Positions 34,166 through 43,721 are shown, numbered from the stretch's first letter. The stretch is DNA of 64,000 bases from a bacterium (GCA_030429975.1 JAUIGB010000001.1:108190-172189), one strand, 5' to 3'. Notes: generated by a model from the sequence alone, not told the origin. Numbers and translations are program-made.

Positions 34166-34555
34166 TTATGGTCCGCCCGTGAAAAAGTCCAAGACGAAGT
34201 TTACTATTGCATATGCCAATATGGCAACGACCAAACCTACGACTGAATATAGTATGGTATCCTTGGCAGCCTTGGTATTGTTTGAATCGCCGTTACTGGT
34301 GGTGTATCGTATGCCACCTATGATAATCATGATTACCGCGACAAAGCCTAATACCGCCAGCAGAAGGTTCACTACGTTTTTAATCAATGGTTCTAATTCT
34401 TCGTCCGAACTGTCACATAGTGGCGAACCGGCACCGGCACCCTGACAAGAGTTATCAACGATATTCAGGGCACTAACGTCAGATACTCCAACAAGCGGCA
34501 GGGCAACCATAAAGGCGACCAATAGCGCTACTAGTGCTGATTTGATGTATTTCAT
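34166..34555 (-). CDS. VirB2-like pilin/two-helix membrane protein 3
   Basis: A 129-residue paralogue with signal peptide (ALVALLVAFMVALPLVGVSDVSA), two cysteines in the loop (NSCQGAGAGSPLCDSS) that could form a disulfide, and the paired helices around GGIRYTTSNGDSNNTKAAKD. Its ATG overlaps the stop of gene 4 by one base (TAATG), so translation is coupled. Confidence 0.82.
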   Translation of the reverse strand: MKYIKSALVALLVAFMVALPLVGVSDVSALNIVDNSCQGAGAGSPLCDSSDEELEPLIKNVVNLLLAVLGFVAVIMIIIGGIRYTTSNGDSNNTKAAKDTILYSVVGLVVAILAYAIVNFVLDFFTGGP

Positions 34556-34899
34556 TATGGCGTTCCTCCTGTGCCACCAGCCTGTCCCGCCACCATCGCG
34601 ACAACGAAGTTTGTTATGGCCGCGGCTATTATTACTACTATTAGCCCCACGACGGCGTACATTATAGTGTTTTTCGCGGTTTGTATACCATTACTATCGC
34701 CATTGCTAGACGTATAGCGAATTCCGCCTACTATTATAACTATAATGGCAGCAAAGGCCGCTACGGCATATACGATATTCAATATATCCGCGACGACTTC
34801 ACCTGTAATTTGTGTCGGTGCCGTGGCGTCTAGGCCTATGTCGCTTGGATCAATAGTGATGTCTGTTTGCTGATTAGCCACGACCGCCGCCTCCGCCAA
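34555..34899 (-). CDS. VirB2-like protein 4, possibly frameshifted, no signal peptide
   Basis: The 114-residue frame opens at a TTG and has the paralogue core (GGIRYTSSNGDSNGIQTAKN) but lacks the signal peptide of the other members. The expected start, an ATG at 34927 overlapping the previous stop as TAATG, opens a 17-codon frame (MNFSNIGNFFGGGGGRG) that ends inside this gene. A one-base shift in the GGC/GGA run would join the two into a single protein of ~120 residues. It is therefore either a frameshift mutation, a sequencing error, a programmed shift or a member with a leader peptide. Confidence 0.65.
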   Translation of the reverse strand: MAEAAVVANQQTDITIDPSDIGLDATAPTQITGEVVADILNIVYAVAAFAAIIVIIVGGIRYTSSNGDSNGIQTAKNTIMYAVVGLIVVIIAAAITNFVVAMVAGQAGGTGGTP

Positions 34900-34926
34900 A
34901 GAAGTTTCCGATATTTGAAAAGTTCA

Positions 34927-35370
34927 TTATCCAAAGAATCCTGTAATAAAGTTGATTACTGCTACGGCCATTATGGAGATAACTAGGCCTATTATGGCGT
35001 TTGTTATTGTCTTGCGTGCCGCTTGAGTGCCGCTACTGTTGTCTCCAGAGGTTATGTATTTAAAACCGCCGTATATCACGAATGCCAGCGATACATAAGC
35101 CGCCGCCGTAAGTATCATCGTCGCGATATTTAGCGCTATTCTAGACAGCCAGCCACCTATGCCTTGACCTGTGTCCTGCGCTGAATTTCCTCCGTTAGTT
35201 GGAGGCATTATGTTTCCAGTCCCAGCCTCACACAGACCATCATACCAGCTAGGGAAAAACGGATTTTGATTAGGGCAGTCAGCCGCCTGTGCCGTGGACG
35301 ACGGACCAAACACCAGCCCCCCTACTACGAACGATGCGATCATTGTCATACTAATTATTAGGCGTTTCAT
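34927..35370 (-). CDS. VirB2-like pilin/two-helix membrane protein 5
   Basis: A 147-residue member with signal peptide ending near STAQAA. Two cysteines occur in ADCPNQNPFFPSWYDGLCEAG. The paired helices have a diverged signature GGFKYITSGDNSSGTQAARK. It starts six bases after the stop of gene 6 without a clear Shine-Dalgarno, so coupling is likely. Confidence 0.8.
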   Translation of the reverse strand: MKRLIISMTMIASFVVGGLVFGPSSTAQAADCPNQNPFFPSWYDGLCEAGTGNIMPPTNGGNSAQDTGQGIGGWLSRIALNIATMILTAAAYVSLAFVIYGGFKYITSGDNSSGTQAARKTITNAIIGLVISIMAVAVINFITGFFG

Positions 35371-35375
35371 TGCGC

Positions 35376-35876
35376 TTATTCTACCACGTCACCAGATGAG
35401 TTATCAATCGGTTGGCCCGTTTCTGGATCTATTTGTTCAGACTGTTCGGTTGGTTCCGGAGCGTTTATGACATTGCTAGGTATCAGCCATGCTATCAATG
35501 CTATCGTCAACACGTACATTAATATTCCAACTACGACGTTCCGGACTACTTTTATGGCCTGCGAGACTTTCTGTTTGTCGTCGCGCGCGCTGGCATACAG
35601 GATGCCCGCATAGGCGAGAGCGCCCATTGAAATCGCCCCTATCAAAGTCGTCATGACGATCAGAGCTATTTGTATCATCTGCCCGATAGCTTCTACGCCC
35701 GTCTCGCCCTCACACCCTACGAGGTGTGTCTTTGTGTCACCGCAACCACCACCAGTTCCGCCACTACTACCACCGCCAAACAGGTTCTGCAGAAAACCTT
35801 GAGCCTCTACCTGAGCAGGGTTGGCGATGACTAGTGCTAGTACGGCAACCGAGATTAGTATTATTTTCTTTATCAT
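35376..35876 (-). CDS. two-helix VirB2-like protein 6, diverged
   Basis: 166 residues from the preferred ATG at 35876, which overlaps the stop of gene 7 as ATGA and has AGGAGG 12 bases upstream; the track start 35906 is less likely. A signal peptide is followed by FLQNLFGGGSSGGTGGGCGD, with Cys residues in GCGDTKTHLVGC. Two long helices (LIVMTTLIGAISMGALAYAGILYASA and VVVGILMYVLTIALIAWLI) follow. It lacks the GGIRY signature but keeps the layout, so it is probably a structural partner of the pilin-like set. Confidence 0.75.
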   Translation of the reverse strand: MIKKIILISVAVLALVIANPAQVEAQGFLQNLFGGGSSGGTGGGCGDTKTHLVGCEGETGVEAIGQMIQIALIVMTTLIGAISMGALAYAGILYASARDDKQKVSQAIKVVRNVVVGILMYVLTIALIAWLIPSNVINAPEPTEQSEQIDPETGQPIDNSSGDVVE

Positions 35877-37111
35877 GGTCCGAATAACCCTCCTGGAACA
35901 AGCCAATTAACTAGTGCCAATAGTAGCACGTATAGTAATAACCCAATTACAATATTGCGGATCAACTCCTTTGATGCCGCGACGTTGCCCTCGTTATCCT
36001 CAGCCTTGGCGTACAATACCGACGCCCAGGCTAATCCCGCAACTGCCGCCGCACCTACTGCGAACGATAGGACAATAGCCGCGATCTTTAACAAATTCTG
36101 AAAGGCCAAGTTGCCCTCGTCTGTACCGCAGGCCAATAGGTTTACACGGGCCTTGCCACAACGTGAATCCGGAACAAAAGGCGAGTCACCATCAACCCCA
36201 TCTGCCGCATCTGGCTCGGAGCCGTCTAAGCATTTTGATGGATCGTTAGGGTCTATGCCGCCACGTCCCTCACAAGGATCTGGTGGGGGTGGTGGCGCAG
36301 GCGACTCACATTTAGGACTTCCGTTTTCGTTCCAGTTTCCTCCCCGACTTTCACATTCCGTTGGATCAGTTGTTCGATTGCGCATTTCGTCGTTCAAGCA
36401 TTGCTCGTACGCGGCTCTGTCCGCTAACAAATACTCCATATCGCCGATATCACCCCCGTCGTTATTCGGAGACTCAAAACCAGGTTGGCGTGATTGGTCG
36501 CTACAGTGCCTAACCACGTCGTTATATAAATTGTCACAACGCCGATTCGCTTCAGCGGCACTCTCTCCGTTTATTCTAGTACACGATTCACCTATGAGTT
36601 GTTCTACCGGCTTTTCTACACCCTCGACTATCGGTTGGTTTATATCCCTAATCGGATCGCATCCATGCTCATCAGTGTCCGAACCGTGATTACAACCAAT
36701 CGCAACCCTCTGAATCAGCTCGTTGTCTTCGCATCGCGAGACGTCCATTGAACGAGTGTTGCAGTACACCAGCGCATTCACACATTCACCACCCCTTGTA
36801 TTGATGCCGAACCAGGGTGACTCTACACACCCTCTAGCCCTGTCTACATAATTGTCATAACCTTGCGCGTTATCTCCACCGAAGTTAGCTTTTACATTGC
36901 TTGGTAGCCTGTTCCATGTTTCTTCTAGGCAGTTATCGTATCTAGCGCTATTCTTATCAGAAGTATAGTCATCTCCTATCTCGCTGGTACTACGACACCA
37001 GCCCTCATCGGTGACCTCAGCGCTAACTGATTGGGGCTGAACCACTAGTCCCACAATAAAGATGAGAGGCGCGAGGATAATTGATTTTATTATTGTTTGT
37101 TTTATGCTCAT
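35873..37111 (-). CDS. cysteine-rich secreted protein with VirB2-like C-terminus
   Basis: This 412-residue protein opens the array. It has a signal peptide (ending SVSA), a ~280-residue ectodomain with about 20 cysteines (e.g. CVESPWFGINTRGGEC, CEGRGGIDPNDPSKC) and a Pro-rich spacer. It ends in a two-helix unit (IAAIVLSFAVGAAAVAGLAWASVLYAKA and IVIGLLLYVLLLALVNWLV) that mirrors gene 6, including a preceding CGKARVNLLACG. A disulfide-bonded head on a pilin-type anchor would suit a tip or adhesin subunit; that is inference. A TATACA -10 lies nine bases before the ATG. Confidence 0.8.
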   Translation of the reverse strand: MSIKQTIIKSIILAPLIFIVGLVVQPQSVSAEVTDEGWCRSTSEIGDDYTSDKNSARYDNCLEETWNRLPSNVKANFGGDNAQGYDNYVDRARGCVESPWFGINTRGGECVNALVYCNTRSMDVSRCEDNELIQRVAIGCNHGSDTDEHGCDPIRDINQPIVEGVEKPVEQLIGESCTRINGESAAEANRRCDNLYNDVVRHCSDQSRQPGFESPNNDGGDIGDMEYLLADRAAYEQCLNDEMRNRTTDPTECESRGGNWNENGSPKCESPAPPPPPDPCEGRGGIDPNDPSKCLDGSEPDAADGVDGDSPFVPDSRCGKARVNLLACGTDEGNLAFQNLLKIAAIVLSFAVGAAAVAGLAWASVLYAKAEDNEGNVAASKELIRNIVIGLLLYVLLLALVNWLVPGGLFGP

Positions 37112-37172
37112 AATTCTTTATGTATAGAATATCCCGACTAGGGTTAAAACACAAGCATTACAGTAGTCAGAA

Positions 37173-38174
37173 TTACTGTGTGTCAGCGCCTGTATAATCA
37201 TTTGGAAAACTTACTTTTATTGCTTTTGGATATGAGACGTTCGTTGTTTTGGTCGCTTTGTAGTTAGTGCTTTTCCATTGAATTTCCTCGACTATCCTTA
37301 CGGGCAAGTTTTTTTCTTGGTCTACCCAGATATCTACATTATTATCTAGCCCACTTATTGCGACAGGCCCCTTGATCCCGATAACTTCATTGAGCCTTTC
37401 GCTCAGTTTTGCCATGGCTTCACCATTGATTGCGACTTCGTACACTTTATAATCTTTGTTGTTCTCCGACTCCGTTCTTACATTCATGATGCTATAGACG
37501 TTATTACTGGATATATAATCTATGAGTTCTTTTCTGTCGTTGTCTTTAAAGTTACCAAGAATGATAGCCCCCATAGTGCGGGTAATATAGGTTCGCAAAA
37601 AGCCCGGGTCGTTTACTAGGCCGTATTCTGGTCCAGGAGCCTCAACCCATTCTTGCAGTGGAGTATCTTCAAAGCTGGATAGTGTCGACTCTTCTAGGCG
37701 CATAATTTGGCCTTTATCCTGCATAGAAACCACGCTGCCACTCGCAACAAGTTTATCGCTACTCTCGCTACTTTCTGTAATCTCGGTATCTTTTACCGAA
37801 TATTCGAAGTCGTATGCATTATTTGGTGCAGCGGGGTTACTAAAATCCGATTGCACCTTTAGCTGTACTTCGCGCTCACTAACATCTCCCGAATTCTCGA
37901 CTCTACTTTGATCTTTTATATCTCTTTCTACATAAGACACCTGCATTGCGTTATCTAACATCGCGTAGAAATTTCGCTCATTTGCTCCCAATAGCCACAA
38001 AGCTCCTGCCAAAGCCGCGAACACTACTAATAAAAACGTGAACAAGATGGTTATCGCTTTAGTAATCTTGTTCCTATTTTTTTGTGCTTGCTGTGGATCC
38101 GGTATTGGCTCCATGCCCAAATAATCCGGAATATTCGGGTTTGGATTGTTTGAACTTTGTTGCTCGGGTTGCAT
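37173..38174 (-). CDS. anchored extracytoplasmic protein, divergent from the VirB6 gene
   Basis: This 333-residue protein is not recognised. A Pro/Asn-rich cytoplasmic start is followed by one transmembrane helix (AITILFTFLLVVFAALAGALWLL, residues ~38-60) and a large external domain of beta character. The tail NVDIWVDQEKNLPVRIVEEIQW...YPKAIKVSFPNDYTG resembles LppX/LolA-like half-barrel proteins by pattern only. A TATAAT 10 bases before the ATG gives a very short leader. It lies between the VirB2-like array and the first VirB6 block, so it may belong to the apparatus. Confidence 0.7.
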   Translation of the reverse strand: MQPEQQSSNNPNPNIPDYLGMEPIPDPQQAQKNRNKITKAITILFTFLLVVFAALAGALWLLGANERNFYAMLDNAMQVSYVERDIKDQSRVENSGDVSEREVQLKVQSDFSNPAAPNNAYDFEYSVKDTEITESSESSDKLVASGSVVSMQDKGQIMRLEESTLSSFEDTPLQEWVEAPGPEYGLVNDPGFLRTYITRTMGAIILGNFKDNDRKELIDYISSNNVYSIMNVRTESENNKDYKVYEVAINGEAMAKLSERLNEVIGIKGPVAISGLDNNVDIWVDQEKNLPVRIVEEIQWKSTNYKATKTTNVSYPKAIKVSFPNDYTGADTQ

Positions 38175-38191
38175 ACTGCATATGATTATAT

Positions 38192-38220
38192 CATTGACAC
38201 CACAAGCGGTATAACAGATA
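38192..38220 (+). promoter_or_regulatory. promoter of the first VirB6 block
   Basis: TTGACA, 17-base spacer, GATAAT, followed by AAAAGGG before the ATG at 38234. The leftward gene's -10 lies just on the other side, so this is a divergent control region. Confidence 0.6.
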
Positions 38221-38233
38221 ATAAAAGGGTAAT

Positions 38234-40291
38234 ATGTTGCAGAGATGGTCTAAACACATGACCGGTGTTCTGCACGCACATCTTAGGCGTGGGGCATTGC
38301 TGTTTTTGGGCGTCGCTCTGGCAGTCGTAATGGTCGCGTCACCGATGATGGCACGCCCTGCGCACGCGCAGGGCATATCAGATCTTCTATCTCTAGGGGG
38401 GTCGTTCACGAACGGACTCTCTAGTTGTTCGATAGAGACCGTCGGCTGGGTCATTTGCCCGACTATGCGCTCTATCGCGAAGCTTGCTGACTATGGATTT
38501 GCTTATATAAACGACAACTTCCTGCGTATCGACTACGCGCTCGTGGACGATCAAAGCGGAACGTATACCGCATGGGAAATCATGCGTACCGTGGCCAACG
38601 CGGCGTTTGTTGTCGCTTTTATGGTTCTAGTCTATTCGCAGATATCCGGGCGAGGTAGTGGCGGTTATAGCATCAAACGATTGCTACCGCGATTGATTGT
38701 AGCGGCGATAGCCGTCAATATATCTTATTTCCTGTGCGTGATATTGATAGATATATCAAATATCATGGGTGACTCCATACTGTTCATAATGAATGATCAG
38801 GTGGCATCGCGTATAGGAAATTCCGTCATGCCTATTGGCGGTAACGCTGGCGGAGCATTCCAGGACGGAACATTAGCCACCTTAACCGCCGCCGTACTGC
38901 AGAAGACAGGCGTCGCGTGGGTGTTGCTGGCTCCGGTAGCGGCAGTTATCGTTTCAGTTGCGACTATATGTGCCGCTATGTTGATTCTGTTGATTATGCG
39001 GAAGACTATTGTAGCCCTACTAGTACTGGTTTCGCCACTCTTGTTCGTTGCCTACCTGCTACCCAACCTAGAAAGGTTCTTTACTGCTGGCGTTCGGCTA
39101 TTTATACAAATGATTATGCTGTACCCTATAATCGCCCTTCTTTTGGGTGCGGGTCAGATAGCCAGCACCACGATAGTTAGTGTTGGCTCAAATGATGCCA
39201 ATTATCGTGCGGCAAATGATTTCTACTTTTCTCGGACTGGCGGTAGCGGTAGCGCAATTACTGACGCGACCGCGGCAGCGGCAGCGGTGGTTCCATTGCT
39301 TGGTGTGTGGTTCCTTTTCAAGAACATGTCATCAGTCATGAATATGGCCAGCTCTAGACTTTCCGCCGCCGTAAAGGGCAGGAGGGGAGACGAGGACAAA
39401 GAGGCACGAGTTACTGGAAAAGCCACCGCCGGTGCACAAAATCGCAAGCAAATGTTCGGCGAAGCACCTAATCGTAGACAGGCATTCACTCGCGGTCGTA
39501 GACGTACATTGGGTGGTAGCACGCTGACCGGTAGCCTAGATGATCGCAGCAGACAACCTGCACCAATTGCAGGCCCGCAACCATCTTCATCCCTTGCCGA
39601 ACAAGGTGGTGCAAAACCAAAAGACGAGGCTGCGTTAGAGGAAGAAAAACGACGGCAAGATCAAGAAGCCGCCGCGCTAAACGGCAACCTGGAAGAAATG
39701 AATCTGGAAGGCCTACAGGCAGAGGGTGGATCCAAGGATGGTGACGAAAAAGAAAAGGTCATCGCCGGCAAGGACGAGAACGAACAGGTTACTGCCAAGG
39801 ATATATTTAGCCAAATGAACCGCAAACAGGGCACCGACTCAAAGGACAAAGAGCGCAAGCTCAGCGCCGGTCCACCGCCCGCAGGAACTAGTGGTGGTGG
39901 CGAATCAGGCGGTGGCGCAAGTCAACCTTCCGCTCCAACCAGCGCGTATAGGGCTCCCCAAATGGCACAAAGCTCGAATATTGTATCTGGCAGCTCCGGT
40001 CCTGTTCAGCCCGTAAAGGCAGTGGCCGTTCCTGTTCAGGTAGACTCATCGTCTTTACTGGGTAATAAAGATCGTGGCCCCGGCACAAACGGAGAATTTA
40101 CTCCGCCAATTAGTGGCACTCAGGAAAAGGCAAAAGCTCGTGCTAATAAATACATATATGACTCGGAAAAAGAGCTGGATGATGCTCGAAACCGTGACGA
40201 TATCTTAGGTAAAAAACATTCCAACCATGATGATGAACCTCACGATTTAGACGTTCGTGGCAACAAAGAAAATGACAAGGACAATGAATAA
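38234..40291 (+). CDS. VirB6/TrbL-like polytopic membrane protein, copy 1
   Basis: This is an inner-membrane channel component of type IV secretion-like systems. An N-terminal signal-like helix is followed by SCSIETVGWVICPTMRSI and six or so long helices, including FVVAFMVLVYSQISGRG and RLIVAAIAVNISYFLC. From ~residue 380 a 300-residue hydrophilic tail rich in Gly/Ser/Glu/Lys follows, with an R-rich patch (RRQAFTRGRRR). The membrane half is clearly paralogous to the protein at 49242 (same VGWxxCP, SGRG/TGRG and IAAIAVNISYF segments). AAAAGGG precedes the ATG. It overlaps the next gene by one base. Confidence 0.85.
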   Translation: MLQRWSKHMTGVLHAHLRRGALLFLGVALAVVMVASPMMARPAHAQGISDLLSLGGSFTNGLSSCSIETVGWVICPTMRSIAKLADYGFAYINDNFLRIDYALVDDQSGTYTAWEIMRTVANAAFVVAFMVLVYSQISGRGSGGYSIKRLLPRLIVAAIAVNISYFLCVILIDISNIMGDSILFIMNDQVASRIGNSVMPIGGNAGGAFQDGTLATLTAAVLQKTGVAWVLLAPVAAVIVSVATICAAMLILLIMRKTIVALLVLVSPLLFVAYLLPNLERFFTAGVRLFIQMIMLYPIIALLLGAGQIASTTIVSVGSNDANYRAANDFYFSRTGGSGSAITDATAAAAAVVPLLGVWFLFKNMSSVMNMASSRLSAAVKGRRGDEDKEARVTGKATAGAQNRKQMFGEAPNRRQAFTRGRRRTLGGSTLTGSLDDRSRQPAPIAGPQPSSSLAEQGGAKPKDEAALEEEKRRQDQEAAALNGNLEEMNLEGLQAEGGSKDGDEKEKVIAGKDENEQVTAKDIFSQMNRKQGTDSKDKERKLSAGPPPAGTSGGGESGGGASQPSAPTSAYRAPQMAQSSNIVSGSSGPVQPVKAVAVPVQVDSSSLLGNKDRGPGTNGEFTPPISGTQEKAKARANKYIYDSEKELDDARNRDDILGKKHSNHDDEPHDLDVRGNKENDKDNE

Positions 40292-43071
40292 TGGCAAAGA
40301 CTCGCCTGAATCCGGCCGACAAATCGGTATCCGAGTCTGATTACGAATCCAAGTTCAATCGTTCCGGTAAAAAAGATGGTGCAGACGATGCCAAAAACCT
40401 AAAAGACAAAGAGTCTGACCCAGATGTTGAGTGGCAGACCGGCAAGCTAAAGTACAAAGACAAAAAGAACGAGAAGGGTGCGTTTAGATTTGCCGGCCGA
40501 CACGCGGGAAAGGCACGTAAGGGTTCGGCCTTTATATTTGTGTTAGTCCTCATTGTCGGCGGAGTTTGGTATAGTTCAATATTCGCGCCAAACATACTGC
40601 TAGTGAACATCAAAGAAATGTATACCAACGATTTGGCCGATGCCACGATTGCTCTCGACACTTACTACAAAAAAATAATGAACTATAAGATTGGGCGTAG
40701 TAATTGTGGTGAGAAAGATCATATAAAGTGCAAATTATCGACGATGAGTCGAGCTCAAAAACAGGCCTTTGAAAAGCAAGGTTTTATCGTTCTTGGTTCG
40801 AAAGTAGAAGAGGACAATCGCGACGATGGCCAACCTGGCAATGAACGACCCGAAGAACGATATCAGGTTGCGTCCATAATACCCCCCGTTCAAAGTCCTG
40901 GCCTAATTGCGACAGGCGACATGCTGTTCCTCTACGCAAATCTCAGTAGCGCCAATAAAGCGCTCGTATACAATGTATTTAATCCAAAATCGGGTTTCTT
41001 CTTAGATACGCGTTTCAAACAAGTTCTCAAAACTAGATATAACTTAACAAAGGGTAATACCGTGGGAGGAAATACCGAACAGCAGGTGAACAAGTCTTTC
41101 GACAACTCGGTGAGGAACGGCGGCTCTATAGACCTATATGGCAGGCCTGGATCCAGTGGTGTTAGCCTGGGGTCTCTCAGTAATCCTCTGACTATCGCGC
41201 AACTAGAGGCGTTTATGTTACCGCTGGCACTTCAAACATACTCGTACGGCGGACTACAGTGTGCTTGGTACTCGTTCGGAAAGGCCGTCACCAACAATGC
41301 CAAATCGGCGAAGGCAGCCACTGTGGCCAGGTTTGCCATGCAATATCTAAAGGCCGCCGACGCCATAAAGGCGGGTAGTGGCGAAGAAGTCACATCAAAC
41401 GTATTAGCTAGCAAATTAGCTGAAAGCACTTTTGGAGGCTATAACGGTCCAAACGCAACGGATTCCTCTATGTACAAAGCGATTGTATACAATAACCTGC
41501 CCGTACCATCTATCTATGGCCTTTTGTACTATCTGGACACGTTTGATTTAATAGCAGCGTTGGCTCCTTCTTGGTCGCAAATAATGGCGTCGGCGGGGGC
41601 ACAAGGTGCGGCATCACAGTTACCGGGTCAACTAGGTATGCCACCGCTAAACCTCACGGGCAGTGACCGCGAGTATTGCCTGGCGGCGGAAACAACAACA
41701 AATCACGAAGCGATAAAGGACACCGAAAAAGAGTGTGTACCACAGGTAGAGGCAAGCGCCCCTCCCGGTTGGCAGGCTGGTTTGGCACACGCAATAGAGG
41801 TCGCGCAAGAGACATGCCCGGTAACACACTATGACGAACCTCATCGTCATATACATGGAGAGGGCCTTACTCAGCCATCATTAAAGGCGACTGGTCAGAC
41901 GCTCTCGGCGTATGTAGCCGGTATATTTGGTGCGAACGTCGTCGCCTGGGCAAACGCGATGTCCCTTTTGTTTACGTCGCAAACAAAAGGAGTGGCAGCT
42001 AGCGACGCTATCTTCGCGGGAACCGGACAGATACTTGGTGACATGGCAATGTCCCGTGGAATGATGCCGAGTAACGCCCTGTTTATGGCAGAGTATCTAG
42101 CTAAAAAAGACGAGGTAATGAAGGAATACAACGAAGTCGCACGTTACAACGCACGCAAAAATCCATTTGATGCCTATAACAAATTCTCGTTCCTCGGTTC
42201 GATAATGCGAAAGTTAACTCCAACATATGGCGATGAGGCTCCTCTATTCTCATCGCTAGCAAACGTTTTCTCTCTCGTGAAAGATGGCTTTAATCGCCTT
42301 AATCCGTCTGCCGATGCAATTTATTATCTACAGCCCGCACCATTTAATCCTCTCCGCCTATCGTGTCCAGATCCAGAATATCTGGCGATATTAATCATGG
42401 CCGATACTGCCTGTAATGTTCGCTATAGCTTCAGTAGGTTAGAGCTGGCAGCGCAAATAGATAGTGTTCTAGATTATATGACGCAATCCCATTCAGACGC
42501 ATACCAAGACAAAATAACGGAACTGCAAGAGCGCGCGGCACTGGCTGATCCGGAGGGAGATCTACAAAATGTCGAGCGAATGGTTGCCGAAGTAACATCC
42601 GTATCGCAACAACCGTTCATAGATGAAAGAACGGGCAAAGCAATACCCAACAGTGAATACGACAAGTTTCTACAATACTGCGTAAACCGTGCAGACCCGT
42701 GGGGCAGGAGTGCTATTCACGTTCAATACGCCAGCCTGTCCGACGAGGAGATACAAAAAAGACGAGCAGACAAGCGCGGTGGAATAGAACCAATTAGTAT
42801 ATATGACCGTGGCGACCCGTATGCAAAAATACCTATCGTAGGATTCCAGTCAATCGTAGAGGGCGCAGCGGCAGACCAAGATTGGTACACTGGCAAAAAG
42901 TGTACCGAGCAGAGCGAAATGTTAACTAATTTCCGTGCATACACTATGATATGTTCCGTGGACGGATCCTTGGCAGGCTCAGTCGACTGTACACATCCCG
43001 ACAACCAGGCCGGCGCGAGTTATCTGAACCCGTATTATATGAGTAATGATATTCTGTACTCTGGTTACTAG
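40291..43071 (+). CDS. large anchored partner of VirB6-like protein, copy 1
   Basis: This 926-residue protein has no named family that I know. A charged cytoplasmic start (~75 residues) leads to one transmembrane helix (SAFIFVLVLIVGGVWYSSIF) and a long external part with paired cysteines (NCGEKDHIKCKLSTMSR). It is homologous to the N-terminal ~870 residues of the protein at 56584: both share the NC..KIKCK segment after the helix and QPFIDxxTGK...DWYxGxxC near the end. It lacks the amidase domain of that paralogue. It is coupled (TAATG) to the VirB6-like gene, and such pairing suggests they assemble together. Confidence 0.8.
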   Translation: MAKTRLNPADKSVSESDYESKFNRSGKKDGADDAKNLKDKESDPDVEWQTGKLKYKDKKNEKGAFRFAGRHAGKARKGSAFIFVLVLIVGGVWYSSIFAPNILLVNIKEMYTNDLADATIALDTYYKKIMNYKIGRSNCGEKDHIKCKLSTMSRAQKQAFEKQGFIVLGSKVEEDNRDDGQPGNERPEERYQVASIIPPVQSPGLIATGDMLFLYANLSSANKALVYNVFNPKSGFFLDTRFKQVLKTRYNLTKGNTVGGNTEQQVNKSFDNSVRNGGSIDLYGRPGSSGVSLGSLSNPLTIAQLEAFMLPLALQTYSYGGLQCAWYSFGKAVTNNAKSAKAATVARFAMQYLKAADAIKAGSGEEVTSNVLASKLAESTFGGYNGPNATDSSMYKAIVYNNLPVPSIYGLLYYLDTFDLIAALAPSWSQIMASAGAQGAASQLPGQLGMPPLNLTGSDREYCLAAETTTNHEAIKDTEKECVPQVEASAPPGWQAGLAHAIEVAQETCPVTHYDEPHRHIHGEGLTQPSLKATGQTLSAYVAGIFGANVVAWANAMSLLFTSQTKGVAASDAIFAGTGQILGDMAMSRGMMPSNALFMAEYLAKKDEVMKEYNEVARYNARKNPFDAYNKFSFLGSIMRKLTPTYGDEAPLFSSLANVFSLVKDGFNRLNPSADAIYYLQPAPFNPLRLSCPDPEYLAILIMADTACNVRYSFSRLELAAQIDSVLDYMTQSHSDAYQDKITELQERAALADPEGDLQNVERMVAEVTSVSQQPFIDERTGKAIPNSEYDKFLQYCVNRADPWGRSAIHVQYASLSDEEIQKRRADKRGGIEPISIYDRGDPYAKIPIVGFQSIVEGAAADQDWYTGKKCTEQSEMLTNFRAYTMICSVDGSLAGSVDCTHPDNQAGASYLNPYYMSNDILYSGY

Positions 43072-43073
43072 AT

Positions 43074-43715
43074 TTAATAGTTGGCTTTTTGGGCTATATT
43101 CTTCAAAACTGCCAGCGACGAGACTTCCGGTATCGTCACTTTTCTCACTGGCTGAGAAATCACGTATTTATACACCGTCAGGCCATCAATGACAATCATT
43201 CTGTGTTCTCGTTCCTGGCCTAACGTTTGCGCATGCAGAAAGTAGGCCGATTTACCTTGAACGTCTCCGGCCTTTTGCGAAGCTTTAAGTATGTTTTGAC
43301 TGTCCATGACTACAGAATTATTGAACTGGACAATATCCGCATACAGTACAGCCGATTTGCCGTCTTCTCTAACAAAATCATACTTAACGGACTGGCTTCG
43401 TATCCCGTTTAAATTCAAAACCTTGCTACTTTCCGCGTCCGAGACAGATTTCGCTTTGTTGCCCAGAGCCTCCGCAACCAAATCTTTGGTTACTAGTTTG
43501 CTTGCGCCCAAGTCGGCGCCTTGCTCGATTAATGCCGATCGAAATCCATTCGCACCAACGCCCTGTTGTTTTGGATCATAAGAAGGGAAAGCTATTATCA
43601 ACACGATCGCGATTAATACAGCAGCAGCGGCTATCAACGCCATAACGGGTAATACTATTAGCTGGGTCCGTTTGCTGACTCGTCGAGGTTTGTCGTTTTT
43701 CGTGTCTTCGGTCAT
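43074..43715 (-). CDS. small anchored extracytoplasmic protein
   Basis: 213 residues from the ATG at 43715, chosen because TATACT lies exactly six bases upstream. One transmembrane helix at ~25-47 (VMALIAAAAVLIAIVLIIAF) is followed by an external domain of ~165 residues. SVSDAESSKVLNLNGIRSQS and EREHRMIVIDGLTVYKYVI suggest a mixed alpha/beta fold. No family recognised. It converges on the 926-residue gene with a two-base gap. Confidence 0.7.
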   Translation of the reverse strand: MTEDTKNDKPRRVSKRTQLIVLPVMALIAAAAVLIAIVLIIAFPSYDPKQQGVGANGFRSALIEQGADLGASKLVTKDLVAEALGNKAKSVSDAESSKVLNLNGIRSQSVKYDFVREDGKSAVLYADIVQFNNSVVMDSQNILKASQKAGDVQGKSAYFLHAQTLGQEREHRMIVIDGLTVYKYVISQPVRKVTIPEVSSLAVLKNIAQKANY

Positions 43716-43721
43716 ATTCCA

